A stretch of DNA of 64,000 bases from contig NZ_QMDV01000003.1 of the NCBI RefSeq assembly GCF_003284895.1, positions 498,501-562,500 of the forward strand. The letters are read 5' to 3'. Position numbers and translations under genes: made by a program. This stretch comes from Pontibacter arcticus. GTDB taxonomy: Bacteria > Bacteroidota > Bacteroidia > Cytophagales > Hymenobacteraceae. Shown here piece by piece: positions 41,590 through 50,263 of the stretch. The notes beneath the pieces are model-generated. The model worked only from the letters and a program-made list of their open reading frames with translations, was not told where the DNA came from and searched no databases. The first letter of the stretch is position 1. Each line of letters starts with the position of its first letter.

Positions 41590-41807
41590 CTGCCGCAAGT
41601 TTAACGAAGTGTAACTTGTGGCTATGAATGGTGCAAGTTTTTAACTTGCTTTCTGCAAGAGCAGAAAAATATACTTCGGCAAGACTTTGAAAAATGAGTC
41701 TTAGCCAAAGTATAAGCCATAGCAGCCATTGCTTTTGCAAAGCAAAGAAGTTGAAAACTTCTGCCATACTCAACCACAAGTTACGCTGTCGCTAAACTTG
41801 CGGTAGC
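41590..41807. repeat. 218-bp hairpin-packed intergenic element
   Basis: Imperfect 37-bp arms (41590-41626 and 41771-41807, sharing CCGCAAGTTTA and AACTTGTGG) enclose five tightly packed hairpins: GCAAGTT-TTT-AACTTGC (41633-41649), TTTCTGC-AAGA-GCAGAAA (41650-41667), TATACTT-C-GGC-AAGACT with its complement (41670-41714), TTGCTTT-TGC-AAAGCAA (41729-41745) and AGAAGTT-GAA-AACTTCT (41746-41762). Two pairs of hairpins abut without a spare base. Folded, it would be a multibranched cloverleaf. It has no plausible gene; a 77-codon minus-strand frame across it is a by-product. It looks like a miniature mobile element or structured RNA. Confidence 0.75.
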
Positions 41808-41874
41808 AATCTTCGGTTGAGGGCATCGGGGCGTTTCAGTTTTTCCTTCGTCAAAAAATCCTTTGTCGTAAAAA

Positions 41875-43956
41875 TTAATAGCTGCCGTTATACTTCCGGA
41901 TAAACCATTCTATACTTACAAAGGCCAGCAGCACAAAGAAAAGCCATTTCAAGTCAATCACATCGGTCAGTTCTTCTGCGCTGTAAATAACAGGTTTATG
42001 GTCGGCTTTCAGGATGTCGGTTTGCAGCTGCGCCAGCGTACCCGGAAAGTATAAACTGCTCCCCGAATTGGCTCCCAGCTGATACAACAGGTTATGATCG
42101 GCCACGGCGTTCAGGGCCTCCAGCTGCAGTTCTTCCACTATAAATTCGCCTTTGTCCTGTTGTAAGGTTCCGTCCAGGCGCGCGCTGGCTGTATAGGTAT
42201 AACGGCCGCCCGGCAACGTACCGATGTTTACACCAGATTGGTTTTCGCCATTGGCAAAGTTGAAGTTGCGGGTTGTGCCAGCAACATCGGTAATAGTCAG
42301 GGCTATATTTTGACCGTACACCGGCTCGAGTGCTTCGTTGTATACTTCGGCGTTAAAGCGTATTTCTTCGGTACTGGTATATTCATCCTGAACAGGGTAT
42401 ACATTCAATCGTTTTTTATTGCGCGGCGCATTTAATAATTGAATGAGGTTGGTGATGAGCTGGTCGTATACTTCCGGCGTTTTGTGTTCAGCGGCTTCGC
42501 TTAACCGCCATTGCCACGTGCCGGATGCCAGCAGAACAGCATTCCGTTTATCACCGGATGTATGTACCGTCAGCAACGGTTTTTTGGTTTGCACGCGCCC
42601 TACCTGCTGGTAAAGTATAATTTCGGAGTTGCCGGCAATGCGGTAATCGCCGAAAGGCACCAGGGCAGGCGGGTACTGCGGCATCCGCTCATCAGCCTGC
42701 TCAGGCAACTGAAATCCTTTGAAAGCCGGGTTAATTGCGCCTGTTACCTCATCTGTCTGGCCATTGCTGGTAATGGCCAGGCCAAGTCGCAAATTGTTAA
42801 AAGCAACCAAATCGCTCTGCGGACCAATAATGTATAGTGCCGGCAAGTTTTTATTTCGTACCAGGTTCAGTACAGCTTCTGCGCCGCCTGTTCGTCCGGG
42901 GAGCTGGTGCAGCACGGCTACATCATAATTCTGTTGTTTAAGCAGGGTGAGGCCGGGTATAAAAAGGTCGGTTTCGTAGTTTTCGTTTGATTCGATGGCG
43001 GCGCGCATTGCTTTGATATCGGGATGAGGCGCGGCGGCGGCAACCAGTATTTTTATCTTGCCTTTCACCACATCGATGTAGGCATGTTTGGTGTTGTTGA
43101 GTTTGGTAAACTCATCGGGCCTGGCCAGAATTTCGACTTCGTAATGGCGTTTGCCCAGCCCGGCAGCCATCACCTGAAACGCGACCGGCTGCACCGGTTG
43201 GTTTGGCTTAAGCATTATACTTTTCCGCTGGATGATGTTGCCGTTTTCCTTTAACACCACCGTTGCGGTTGCGCCGCCAAAACCCACGTGCTGTACTTCG
43301 GCCTCCAACGGAAAACGTGTGCCGCTGTAGTTTACTTTGTTGTAGCGCAGCGAGGCAAGTATAATGTCTTTTTTCGGGATCGTATCGCCAACAGCCACCG
43401 GGTACAAGGTATGTGTGTAGCCGCTTTGCGCAGGCGAAATGCCCTGGTTTACAATGCCATCCGAAAGCAACACCACGCCCGCTAAGTTTTCCTGCACAAA
43501 TTCTTCCTGCACCGACATGAGCAGCTGGCTCAGATTGGAGGTTTGCCCGGTAAAAGTAACCTGGTTTAGGTTGGTTGGGTTTTCATCGGGTTGCAGTAAC
43601 CTGACTTGTGTGTCAAAGTTTTCGGTTTGCAGTTTGGTAAGTATACTTTGCAGGCCTTCCTGGGTTTGCCGCAACTGCACCGAATCTGTAAAAAGCGAAA
43701 CAGACCGTGAGTTATCAATCGCAAAAACTACAAGCGGCTTTTTGGTGGTGTTTTTTAAGTAGCGCACCAGCGGGCCCAGCAACAGAAAAGCCACTATACT
43801 TACTACCACAAAACGCAGCGCCGCCAAGCCGTAATTTATACTTGCCGGCCAGGGCGATTTTTTGCTGTAAAGTAACCACGCATACAGCGCACCAGCTAGC
43901 AGGCAGGCTAAGATCAGCCACGGCGAAGTTGTCGTTATAAGTCGGAAACTGTTCAA
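41875..43956 (-). CDS. VWA-domain membrane protein
   Basis: 693 residues. Two N-terminal transmembrane helices (SPWLILACLLAGALYAWLLY and FVVVSIVAFLLLGPLV) are followed by a von Willebrand A-like domain with the metal site DNSRS (in VVFAIDNSRSVSLF, near residue 80) and LAGVVLLSDGIVNQG. A later GATase-like stretch (KILVAAAAPHPDIKAMRAAIE) and Ig-like C-terminal region follow, ending in a third helix LKWLFFVLLAFVSIEWFIRKY. The topology is that of BatA/BatB-neighbour or N-terminal double-TM (DUF4159-related) proteins of Bacteroidota, but here it stands alone. The start is TTG at 43956: a TAG lies four codons upstream, and no in-frame ATG or GTG precedes the first helix. Confidence 0.8.
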   Translation of the reverse strand: MNSFRLITTTSPWLILACLLAGALYAWLLYSKKSPWPASINYGLAALRFVVVSIVAFLLLGPLVRYLKNTTKKPLVVFAIDNSRSVSLFTDSVQLRQTQEGLQSILTKLQTENFDTQVRLLQPDENPTNLNQVTFTGQTSNLSQLLMSVQEEFVQENLAGVVLLSDGIVNQGISPAQSGYTHTLYPVAVGDTIPKKDIILASLRYNKVNYSGTRFPLEAEVQHVGFGGATATVVLKENGNIIQRKSIMLKPNQPVQPVAFQVMAAGLGKRHYEVEILARPDEFTKLNNTKHAYIDVVKGKIKILVAAAAPHPDIKAMRAAIESNENYETDLFIPGLTLLKQQNYDVAVLHQLPGRTGGAEAVLNLVRNKNLPALYIIGPQSDLVAFNNLRLGLAITSNGQTDEVTGAINPAFKGFQLPEQADERMPQYPPALVPFGDYRIAGNSEIILYQQVGRVQTKKPLLTVHTSGDKRNAVLLASGTWQWRLSEAAEHKTPEVYDQLITNLIQLLNAPRNKKRLNVYPVQDEYTSTEEIRFNAEVYNEALEPVYGQNIALTITDVAGTTRNFNFANGENQSGVNIGTLPGGRYTYTASARLDGTLQQDKGEFIVEELQLEALNAVADHNLLYQLGANSGSSLYFPGTLAQLQTDILKADHKPVIYSAEELTDVIDLKWLFFVLLAFVSIEWFIRKYNGSY

Positions 43957-43986
43957 GCCTGTTGTCTATGAAGTATAAATTCTGAG

Positions 43987-44496
43987 TTATGAATGCTTGT
44001 ACGGCTGATCGCGGAAAGGTACGTTGCCAAATTTGATTTTTGTGTCGAGCAGATCAATGTATCTGAAATTACCGGATGCTATTACTTCGTGTTCGGTAGC
44101 GCTGACCGTAATCATTTCGGTGCCAAACCAGTTATTAAGTGCCCTGAAAAATGTTTTGCCTGATTCCAGAACTGTACGATTACCATCTTCGGATTTGATG
44201 CGCATTCCTTCTTTCTGCAAGAATGCTACAACCCAGCTTGCTGCTAATGCCGGATCATTGATTTCTGAAATAAAATAATCGTGCCTGCGCGTCGAATAAG
44301 CAAAAGCAACTGCGTTGAGCAAAGGAATCAGGAAGTATAAATAGACAAAAGAAGTAAGGTATTCTGTAAACGATTTCTCTCTTTCCAAAGCTAAGTAAAA
44401 ACCAACAATCATCACCGAAAGCAGGCTAAAAAGCAACCCAAAATACAGTAGAAAAGCTTTAAAAGACGGCTTGTACGGTATTGTTTCGACTTTCAT
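43987..44496 (-). CDS. Membrane protein of unknown function
   Basis: 169 residues: two transmembrane helices (FLLYFGLLFSLLSVMIVGFYLA and LTSFVYLYFLIPLLNAVAFAY) followed by a soluble domain of about 95 residues (ASWVVAFLQKEGMRIKSEDGNRTVLESGKTFFRALNNWFGTEMITVSATEHEVIASGNFRYIDLLDTK) with alternating strands that could be a PH-like fold. Family not recognised. Same direction as the VWA gene, 30 bases ahead of it, so probably co-transcribed. Confidence 0.72.
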   Translation of the reverse strand: MKVETIPYKPSFKAFLLYFGLLFSLLSVMIVGFYLALEREKSFTEYLTSFVYLYFLIPLLNAVAFAYSTRRHDYFISEINDPALAASWVVAFLQKEGMRIKSEDGNRTVLESGKTFFRALNNWFGTEMITVSATEHEVIASGNFRYIDLLDTKIKFGNVPFRDQPYKHS

Positions 44497-44545
44497 ATAG
44501 ATAGAGAAAGTAACTGGTGAAAACTAATTTGAATCAAGATAAAAC

Positions 44546-44592
44546 AAAAAGACCAATGCTGCTAACGATCCCGTTACAGCATTGGTCTTTTT
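44546..44592. terminator. Terminator between fabG and the membrane-protein gene
   Basis: AAAAAGACCAATGCTG pairs perfectly with CAGCATTGGTCTTTTT around a 15-base loop that itself contains TAACG/CGTTA complementarity. It lies downstream of fabG on the minus strand. Confidence 0.85.
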
Positions 44593-44646
44593 CGAATTAA
44601 GAATTTTCACGAACTCAGAACTCGCGCCTCATAACTCAGAACTCAA

Positions 44647-45393
44647 TTAAGTCAGCATACCGCCATCAACCTGCAGCACCTGGCCTGTAATGTACGCCGA
44701 TTCGTCGGAGGCCAGGAACAGGGCAGCTTTTGCCACATCGTCCGGGGTTCCGCCGCGTTTCAACGGAATGGCTTTTCTCCATTCTTCCACCACTTTCTGG
44801 TCCAGTTCGCCGGTCATTTCGGTTTCGATAAAGCCCGGTGCAATGGCGTTGCTGCGGATATTGCGTGAGCCCAGCTCCAGCGCTACCGATTTTGTAAAGC
44901 CGATAATACCAGCCTTGGAAGCGGCATAGTTGGCCTGGCCTGCATTTCCTTTAATACCAACTACCGAAGTCATGTTGATGATAGAGCCATATTTGGCGCG
45001 CATCATGTGCTTGGTAGCGGCTTTAGTCAGGTTGAAAACAGATTTCAGGTTGGTGTTGATCACGGCATCCCACTGGTCTTCGGACATGCGCATCAGCAAA
45101 CCGTCGCGGGTAATACCGGCGTTGTTTACAACGATATCGATCTTGCCAAATTCAGCTACTACATCGTCTACCAGCTTTTCGGCCTGTGCCATATCCGAGG
45201 CATCGGAACGGAACCCTTTGGCTTTGCCGCCATTGGCTGCCAGTTCCTGCTCCAGGGCCTGTCCTTTTTCTACACTTGATAAGTAGGTAAATGCTACCTG
45301 GGCGCCGGCCTCTACAAATTTTTGAGCGATGGCGCGCCCTATACCTTTAGATGCTCCCGTTACCAGAGCTACTTTTCCTTCTAATGCTTTCAT
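44647..45393 (-). CDS. fabG: 3-oxoacyl-[acyl-carrier-protein] reductase
   Basis: 248 residues, the standard length. FabG reduces beta-ketoacyl-ACP with NADPH in fatty acid elongation. SDR motifs: TGASKGIGRA (residues 11-20), DIVVNNAGITRD (near 83-94), the catalytic Ser in INMTSVVGIKGN, YAASKAG (Tyr and Lys, near 155), IAPGFIETEM and VLQVDGGM at the C-terminus. The start ATG at 45393 is fixed by the family N-terminus (MKALEGKVALVTGAS) and by a TAACTTTG promoter element only 6 bases upstream, which rules out a longer frame reaching 45519. It is not in a fab operon here. Confidence 0.95.
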   Translation of the reverse strand: MKALEGKVALVTGASKGIGRAIAQKFVEAGAQVAFTYLSSVEKGQALEQELAANGGKAKGFRSDASDMAQAEKLVDDVVAEFGKIDIVVNNAGITRDGLLMRMSEDQWDAVINTNLKSVFNLTKAATKHMMRAKYGSIINMTSVVGIKGNAGQANYAASKAGIIGFTKSVALELGSRNIRSNAIAPGFIETEMTGELDQKVVEEWRKAIPLKRGGTPDDVAKAALFLASDESAYITGQVLQVDGGMLT

Positions 45394-45399
45394 AGGTGC

Positions 45400-45407
45400 C
45401 AAAGTTA
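45400..45407 (-). promoter_or_regulatory. fabG promoter -7 element TAACTTTG, implying a leaderless or nearly leaderless mRNA
   Basis: Exact TAnnTTTG match on the minus strand; only GCACCT separates it from the ATG. Bacteroidota transcription usually starts about 6-7 bases beyond the element, i.e. at the start codon. The -33 TTTG box is not clear. Confidence 0.5.
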
Positions 45408-45670
45408 TAAAAGATTTGGATATATGGCAGCACCAGCGGCGTATTGCATGTTTTAGAAGTATAAAGTTGCTGATAGTTAAGCGTTTATACTTTTCTTGAA
45501 AACAGAATAATCCTACCAAATTATAAACGCTAAAATAGTATTTATACTATTATTAGGCTTGTGAAATAGGTGCAACAGATTAGTAATCTGAATATTGTGC
45601 CAGATTCTATTTTTATTTCTAATGGTTAAAGTATAATTTCGCAGCTTCGCAAAAATAAAAGTAACCGGTA

Positions 45671-46987
45671 ATGTTCAAACGTACCAAAGGACTCGTTCTC
45701 CTGATCGCGCTATCGCTTTTTTTGGTGGTAACTGCCGCCCAAACCCTGGATTTTAAACCTGCTTATACTTCCCTAGAAGCAAAAAAGCCTGTTAAACCGG
45801 AAAAACCGGCGCCTGTAGCTGTACCTGTTGTATATGGTATTTCCACGGATTCGCTGGAGATTGTAGACGGGGAAGTAGAGCGCGGGCAAACCGTTTCCGA
45901 GATCCTGACAAAGTATAATATTTCGCCCACCACAATCAGCGAACTGGCTCAAAAATCGAAAGAGGTGTTTAGTTTAAGACGCATCAATTCCGGCCGTAAC
46001 TACACCATCCTGCACCTCCGCGACTCCGCGCAAACGGCCCAGTATTTTATTTACGAGCCTTCCGAAGTAGAGTATGTGATCTATGATCTGCGTGGCGAAC
46101 TGGCCGTTACAAAAGAAACCCGCCAGATCGATACGGTAACGCGCACGCTTTCCGGCGAAATAAAAAGCTCTTTGTTCGAGTCGATGGTAGAAGCAGGTGG
46201 CTCTCCGCAATTGGTAAATATGTTTGCCGATATCTACGCCTGGCGCCTCGACCTGAACCGCATCCAGCCCGGCGATAAGTTTAAACTGATTTACGAAGAG
46301 CAGGAAGTGAACGGGCGGCGCATTGGTTTTGGTAAACTGAAGGCAGCATTTTTTGAGCACGAAGGCGATTCTATTTACGCGATTGCTTTTGAGCAGGGCA
46401 ACAGCACCGGCTACTTCGACCAGCACGGCAACAGTCTGAAAAAAGCCTTTCTGCGCGAGCCATTGGAGTATAGCCGGGTAAGTTCACGTTTTACGAGCCG
46501 CCGTTTTCATCCGGTACAAAAGCGCTACAAGCCACACCTGGGTACTGATTTCGCTGCCCGCCGTGGCACACCCATCCGTACGGTAGGCGATGGCGTGGTA
46601 CAGGAAGCAGGGTATACCAGTGGCAACGGTTATTACGTAAAAATCAAGCACAACAAAACTTATACAACCCAGTACCTGCACATGACCAAATATGCGAAAG
46701 GCATGCGCCCCGGGGCCCGCGTTAAACAAGGCCAAACGATCGGGTATGTGGGCAGCACGGGTCTGGCAACCGGCCCGCATCTGTGCTACCGTTTTTGGAA
46801 AAATGGCCGTCAAGTAGATGCCCTGCGCGTAAAACTACCGTCTGCCGACCCAATCGCTAAAAAGCATAAGGAAGCGTTCGCTGCAGTAAAAAACGAAGTG
46901 GTTCAAACTTTTATAGCGCTGAATGAAAACGGCGCCACGCAGCCCTTACTGGCCAGCAAAAAAGCACCTGAAAAATCAGAAGGGTAG
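45671..46987 (+). CDS. M23-family peptidoglycan metallopeptidase
   Basis: 438 residues. A signal or anchor helix (GLVLLIALSLFLVVTAA) is followed by a LysM/OapA-like region (VERGQTVSEILTKYNISPTTISELAQ, residues about 75-100), a linker domain (AGGSPQLVNMFADIYAWRLDLNRIQPGDKFKLIYEE) and the LytM-type peptidase. The HLGTDFAARRGTPI motif gives the first zinc ligands (HxxxD), and YLHMTKYAKGMRPGARVKQGQTIGYVGSTGLATGPH the active-site region. In place of the usual HxH the sequence is HLC (GPHLCYRFW), so a cysteine occupies the third zinc-ligand position. The enzyme should cleave peptide cross-links of the cell wall. Alone, with a strong terminator. Confidence 0.92.
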   Translation: MFKRTKGLVLLIALSLFLVVTAAQTLDFKPAYTSLEAKKPVKPEKPAPVAVPVVYGISTDSLEIVDGEVERGQTVSEILTKYNISPTTISELAQKSKEVFSLRRINSGRNYTILHLRDSAQTAQYFIYEPSEVEYVIYDLRGELAVTKETRQIDTVTRTLSGEIKSSLFESMVEAGGSPQLVNMFADIYAWRLDLNRIQPGDKFKLIYEEQEVNGRRIGFGKLKAAFFEHEGDSIYAIAFEQGNSTGYFDQHGNSLKKAFLREPLEYSRVSSRFTSRRFHPVQKRYKPHLGTDFAARRGTPIRTVGDGVVQEAGYTSGNGYYVKIKHNKTYTTQYLHMTKYAKGMRPGARVKQGQTIGYVGSTGLATGPHLCYRFWKNGRQVDALRVKLPSADPIAKKHKEAFAAVKNEVVQTFIALNENGATQPLLASKKAPEKSEG

Positions 46988-47014
46988 ACAGATAAAAGTA
47001 TAAAATATAAGTAT

Positions 47015-47058
47015 AAACAGGATAAGCTGTCGGAGGAATCTGGCAGCTTATCCTGTTT
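47015..47058 (+). terminator. Terminator after the M23 peptidase gene
   Basis: AAACAGGATAAGCTG pairs perfectly with CAGCTTATCCTGTTT around a 14-base loop. Confidence 0.8.
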
Positions 47059-47163
47059 ATAAAGGTTATCAGAATAGAAATTGCCAAAAGAAAAACGTAG
47101 CCTTGCAACCTGAAGCCTGCAAAAGGTATCTTCCTGTTACACCTGGTACTTCAGCCTGTCTAA

Positions 47164-47781
47164 ATGCCCGAAAGAATTATTTTTTGCTTTGTACTGCTTA
47201 TCCTGCTTTTCAGTAACGTGGCTGTTTTCGCTCAATCCAAAGATATGTTGGCGGGTACTGTGCTGCAGCCAGATGGTAAAAAAGTAATTCCGGGGGCAGT
47301 GGTTACGCATCTCCGGGATGGGAAAAGTATACTGGCAAATGAGCAAGGCAGGTTTCTGATAAAAGCTGCAACCGGGGATTCGGTGTTGTTCCGGGCTATT
47401 GGGTATAAGCCTTTGTTGTATGTCCGGAGCGCCCCTTTAAAACAAGGCGAATTGGTACAAGTTGTGTTGCAACTGGATACAGTGATGCTGCGGGAAGTAG
47501 AAGTAATAGCGCTTCCCTCTTTGCGTGAACTTCAGCAAGTAAAGTATGAGCCGCGCAGTAACGTGAAAAATCCGGGGTACATACCGCCGCCTGAGCCGAA
47601 ACCAATTTTGCCTACCCCTGCAGCTGGCAGCCCGATCGGGGCGCTCTACAATGTACTTTCAAAAGAAGCAAAAGAATTAAAGAAGCTCAAAAAACTACAA
47701 ACCCAGCAAAAAGCCGACGAACAAGAGAAGGCACAGGAAGAATACAATAAGTTTTTTAAAGACAGCAAAGGCTTCCAGTAA
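47164..47781 (+). CDS. Secreted protein with carboxypeptidase-regulatory-like domain
   Basis: 205 residues. Signal peptide (IIFCFVLLILLFSNVAVFA) then a beta-sandwich domain MLAGTVLQPDGKKVIPGAVVTHLRDGKSILANEQGRFLIKAATGDSVLFRAIGYKP, the pattern of CarboxypepD_reg-like domains, as found at the N-terminus of TonB-dependent receptors. No barrel follows; instead there is a proline-rich piece (GYIPPPEPKPILPTP) and a charged coiled-coil tail (KEAKELKKLKKLQTQQKADEQEKAQEE). Probably an envelope scaffold protein; its partner is unknown. Convergent with the TPR gene. Confidence 0.82.
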   Translation: MPERIIFCFVLLILLFSNVAVFAQSKDMLAGTVLQPDGKKVIPGAVVTHLRDGKSILANEQGRFLIKAATGDSVLFRAIGYKPLLYVRSAPLKQGELVQVVLQLDTVMLREVEVIALPSLRELQQVKYEPRSNVKNPGYIPPPEPKPILPTPAAGSPIGALYNVLSKEAKELKKLKKLQTQQKADEQEKAQEEYNKFFKDSKGFQ

Positions 47782-47799
47782 CCGGCATTTATACGTGCC

Positions 47800-48408
47800 T
47801 TAATTACACAGCTTTTTCAAATACACATCGGCATCTTTCAGTCCCAGCGTTTTCGCTTTCGACCAATCTGAGCAGGCAGCTGCTTTTTCGTTCAGGTTAT
47901 AGCTGGGTGCGCCCCGGTTATAATACGCTTCGGCATAAGCTGCATCCAGCGCAATGGCTTTGGTATAATCTGTAATGGCGCCACGGTAATCCCTTAAACC
48001 ATAACGGGCCAGGCCGCGGTTGTTATAAGTGCGGGCATCTTTCGGGTTGAGTTCGGCGGCTTTGTTAAAATCAAGGAGGGCGCTTCGGTAATCTTTCAGG
48101 TTATAGCGGGAAAGGCCACGGCTAAACCAAGCTTCGCTATACTTAGGGTCGAGGGCAAGCGCTTTAGTGAAATCTTCGATAGCACTGCGGTAATCCAACA
48201 GGCGGTCTTTGGCTACGCCCCGGTTAGTCAGTGTTTTTACGTGGTCAGGGTCTGTTTTCAGTACTTGGTTGTAGGCCTTAATGGCTTCGGTGTACTTGCC
48301 GGCCTTAAATTTAGCATTGCCCTGCAGGAAAAAATCCTTGGCGGTAGTCTGGGCCGAAACAGAAAAAGAAACGCAGAGATAAAGTATAAACGGTAAAAGT
48401 TTTTTCAT
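47800..48408 (-). CDS. Tetratricopeptide-repeat protein, secreted
   Basis: 202 residues. After a signal peptide (MKKLLPFILYLCVSFSVSA) there are five consecutive 34-residue TPR units, recognisable from their repeated A-Y/W-x-NRG / A-I-x-D-Y/F-x-KA and D-P positions, e.g. YTEAIKAYNQVLKTDPDHVK, YRSAIEDFTKALALDPKYSE and YRGAITDYTKAIALDAAYAE. A cysteine pair near the C-terminus (ACSDW, KLC) may be bonded. TPRs mediate protein contacts, probably in the periplasm; the partner is unknown. Confidence 0.9.
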   Translation of the reverse strand: MKKLLPFILYLCVSFSVSAQTTAKDFFLQGNAKFKAGKYTEAIKAYNQVLKTDPDHVKTLTNRGVAKDRLLDYRSAIEDFTKALALDPKYSEAWFSRGLSRYNLKDYRSALLDFNKAAELNPKDARTYNNRGLARYGLRDYRGAITDYTKAIALDAAYAEAYYNRGAPSYNLNEKAAACSDWSKAKTLGLKDADVYLKKLCN

Positions 48409-48556
48409 GCAAACGGGGCTAAAAGTTTACTTGGAGGGTGCAAAAATCAGAAAGCCAAGGCTATGATAAAAGTGTTACAGTAACTTTTGTGTGATTTTGC
48501 AGAATGTATTTTATTTTATCTTGCTATAGTGCCAGTATATTGCTTTGCCTGCCGGT

Positions 48557-48587
48557 TTTGTGAAGTGGGGATTATCGCTTAATTTTG
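48557..48587 (+). promoter_or_regulatory. lpdA promoter: TTTG (48557-48560) and TAATTTTG (48580-48587)
   Basis: The two boxes are 19 bases apart, matching the Bacteroidota primary sigma consensus TTTG-N19-21-TAnnTTTG. Transcription would start near 48594, giving a leader of about 17 bases to the ATG at 48611 and excluding an in-frame start at 48545. Confidence 0.7.
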
Positions 48588-48610
48588 CTTCGCAACTTAA
48601 AAAAGAGACT

Positions 48611-50005
48611 ATGGCTTTAAAATATGATTTAGTAGTGCTTGGTAGTGGCCCGGGCGGTTACGTGGCAGCAATCCGTGCCTCACAGCTAGGTTTAAAAGTA
48701 GGTGTGATCGAGCGCGAGTCGTTGGGCGGTATCTGCCTGAACTGGGGTTGTATTCCTACCAAAGCCTTGCTAAAAAGCGCAAACGTTTTCGAATATATCA
48801 ACCATGCTGCTGATTATGGCATTACGGTAGGCGATGCTTCCGTAGATTTTAACGCTGTTGTAAAACGCAGCCGTGGCGTAGCCGATGGCATGAGCAAAGG
48901 CATCCAGTTCCTGTTCCGCAAAAACAAGATCGATGCGATTATGGGGAACGGAAAGCTGGTAGGCAAAGGCAAAGTAGAAGTAACTGACGCCGAAGGTAAA
49001 AAAGACATTGTAGAAGCAGACCATATCATCTTGGCAACAGGTGCCCGTTCGCGCGAGCTGCCTAACCTGCCGATCGATGGCAAGAAAATAATCGGTTACC
49101 GCCAGGCGATGGTGCTCGAGAAGCGTCCGGAAAGTATGGTAGTAGTTGGTTCAGGTGCGATCGGAGTGGAGTTTGCTTACTTCTATGCCACAATGGGTAC
49201 CAAAGTTACGATCGTGGAATACATGCCGAACATCGTGCCGGTAGAAGACGAAGAAGTATCGCGCCAGTTATCCAAGTCGTTCCGAAAGGCTGGCATCAAC
49301 ATCATGACCGAAGCATCGGTGGAGGCTGTGGATACAAGCAGCGATCTGTGCAAAGTAACTGTTAAAACTGCCAAAGGCGACCAGATTCTGGAGGCAGAAG
49401 TAGTGTTGTCAGCAGTTGGTATCCAGACGAACCTGGAGAATATCGGTCTTGAAGAACTGGGCATTAACGTGGATCGTGGCCGGGTATTGGTAGACGAGTT
49501 CTACAAAACAAACGTGGAAGGTGTGTACGCGATCGGCGATATCGTGCCGGGCCCGGCGCTGGCGCACGTAGCATCAGCGGAAGGCATTATTTGCGTGGAA
49601 GCGATTACAGGACACAATCCGGAGCCGTTAAACTATGGCAACATACCGGGCTGTACGTATTGCTCGCCTGAGATAGCTTCGGTTGGTTTGACTGAGAAAG
49701 CGGCCAAAGAGCAGGGCATTGAAATTAAAGTAGGCAAGTTTCCGTTCTCGGCATCTGGTAAGGCAAGTGCGGCCGGTGCAAAAGACGGTTTCGTGAAAGT
49801 GATCTTTGATGCCAAGTATGGCGAGTTCCTGGGCGCGCACATGATCGGTGCCAACGTAACCGAGATGATTGCGGAAGTGGTTGTTGCCCGTAAACTGGAA
49901 ACGACCGGCCACGAGATCATCAAAGCCGTGCATCCGCACCCAACCATGAGTGAGGCTATTATGGAAGCGGCCGCTGCTGCTTACGGCGAAGTAATTCACT
50001 TGTAA
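48611..50005 (+). CDS. lpdA: Dihydrolipoyl dehydrogenase
   Basis: 464 residues. E3 flavoprotein of the 2-oxo acid dehydrogenase complexes, reoxidising lipoamide with NAD+. FAD site VVLGSGPGGYVAAIRASQLG (residues 8-27), redox disulphide in GGICLNWGCIPTKALL (near 40-55), second nucleotide site VVVGSGAIGVEFAYFYATMG, YAIGDIV near 305 and the C-terminal active-site His-Glu in KAVHPHPTMSEAIMEA. Start chosen at ATG 48611 on the promoter position and family N-terminus. Single gene, not adjacent to E1/E2 genes, with its own terminator. Confidence 0.96.
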   Translation: MALKYDLVVLGSGPGGYVAAIRASQLGLKVGVIERESLGGICLNWGCIPTKALLKSANVFEYINHAADYGITVGDASVDFNAVVKRSRGVADGMSKGIQFLFRKNKIDAIMGNGKLVGKGKVEVTDAEGKKDIVEADHIILATGARSRELPNLPIDGKKIIGYRQAMVLEKRPESMVVVGSGAIGVEFAYFYATMGTKVTIVEYMPNIVPVEDEEVSRQLSKSFRKAGINIMTEASVEAVDTSSDLCKVTVKTAKGDQILEAEVVLSAVGIQTNLENIGLEELGINVDRGRVLVDEFYKTNVEGVYAIGDIVPGPALAHVASAEGIICVEAITGHNPEPLNYGNIPGCTYCSPEIASVGLTEKAAKEQGIEIKVGKFPFSASGKASAAGAKDGFVKVIFDAKYGEFLGAHMIGANVTEMIAEVVVARKLETTGHEIIKAVHPHPTMSEAIMEAAAAAYGEVIHL

Positions 50006-50023
50006 CGTATAAAATCAAAGTAT

Positions 50024-50060
50024 AAAAAAGGTTTGGCTGGTACCCGGTCAAACCTTTTTT
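50024..50060 (+). terminator. Terminator after lpdA
   Basis: AAAAAAGGTTTG pairs with CAAACCTTTTTT around a loop containing GGTACC. Confidence 0.85.
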
Positions 50061-50255
50061 GTTTTCAGGATACTTGTTCTGTATGCTGCTTAAACTAATC
50101 CGGGTTCCGGGTGTCTGTAACAGTAGCGGCAAAGACCTGGTAAAGTTTAAAGTATAAATATGCCAGGCGATTGAGTTTTTTCCTTCAGAATAAAAAAAAC
50201 TATACTTTCTTTGAGTAAATTACATCCTTTAGTAGTAGGTACGGAAGCGTGCTTA

Positions 50256-50263
50256 TACCTTTG
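50256..50263 (+). promoter_or_regulatory. Possible desaturase promoter -7 element TACCTTTG with long leader
   Basis: Exact TAnnTTTG match, 206 bases before the desaturase start. If used, the mRNA has a leader of about 200 bases (50270-50469), in which I see no recognisable riboswitch. The remaining spacer (50061-50255) holds only AT-rich sequence and AAGTATA copies. Confidence 0.4.

Noticed and set aside
41546..41779. 77-residue hydrophobic protein on the minus strand
   Set aside because: The frame runs across the hairpin element at 41590-41807; its sequence is dictated by the inverted repeats.
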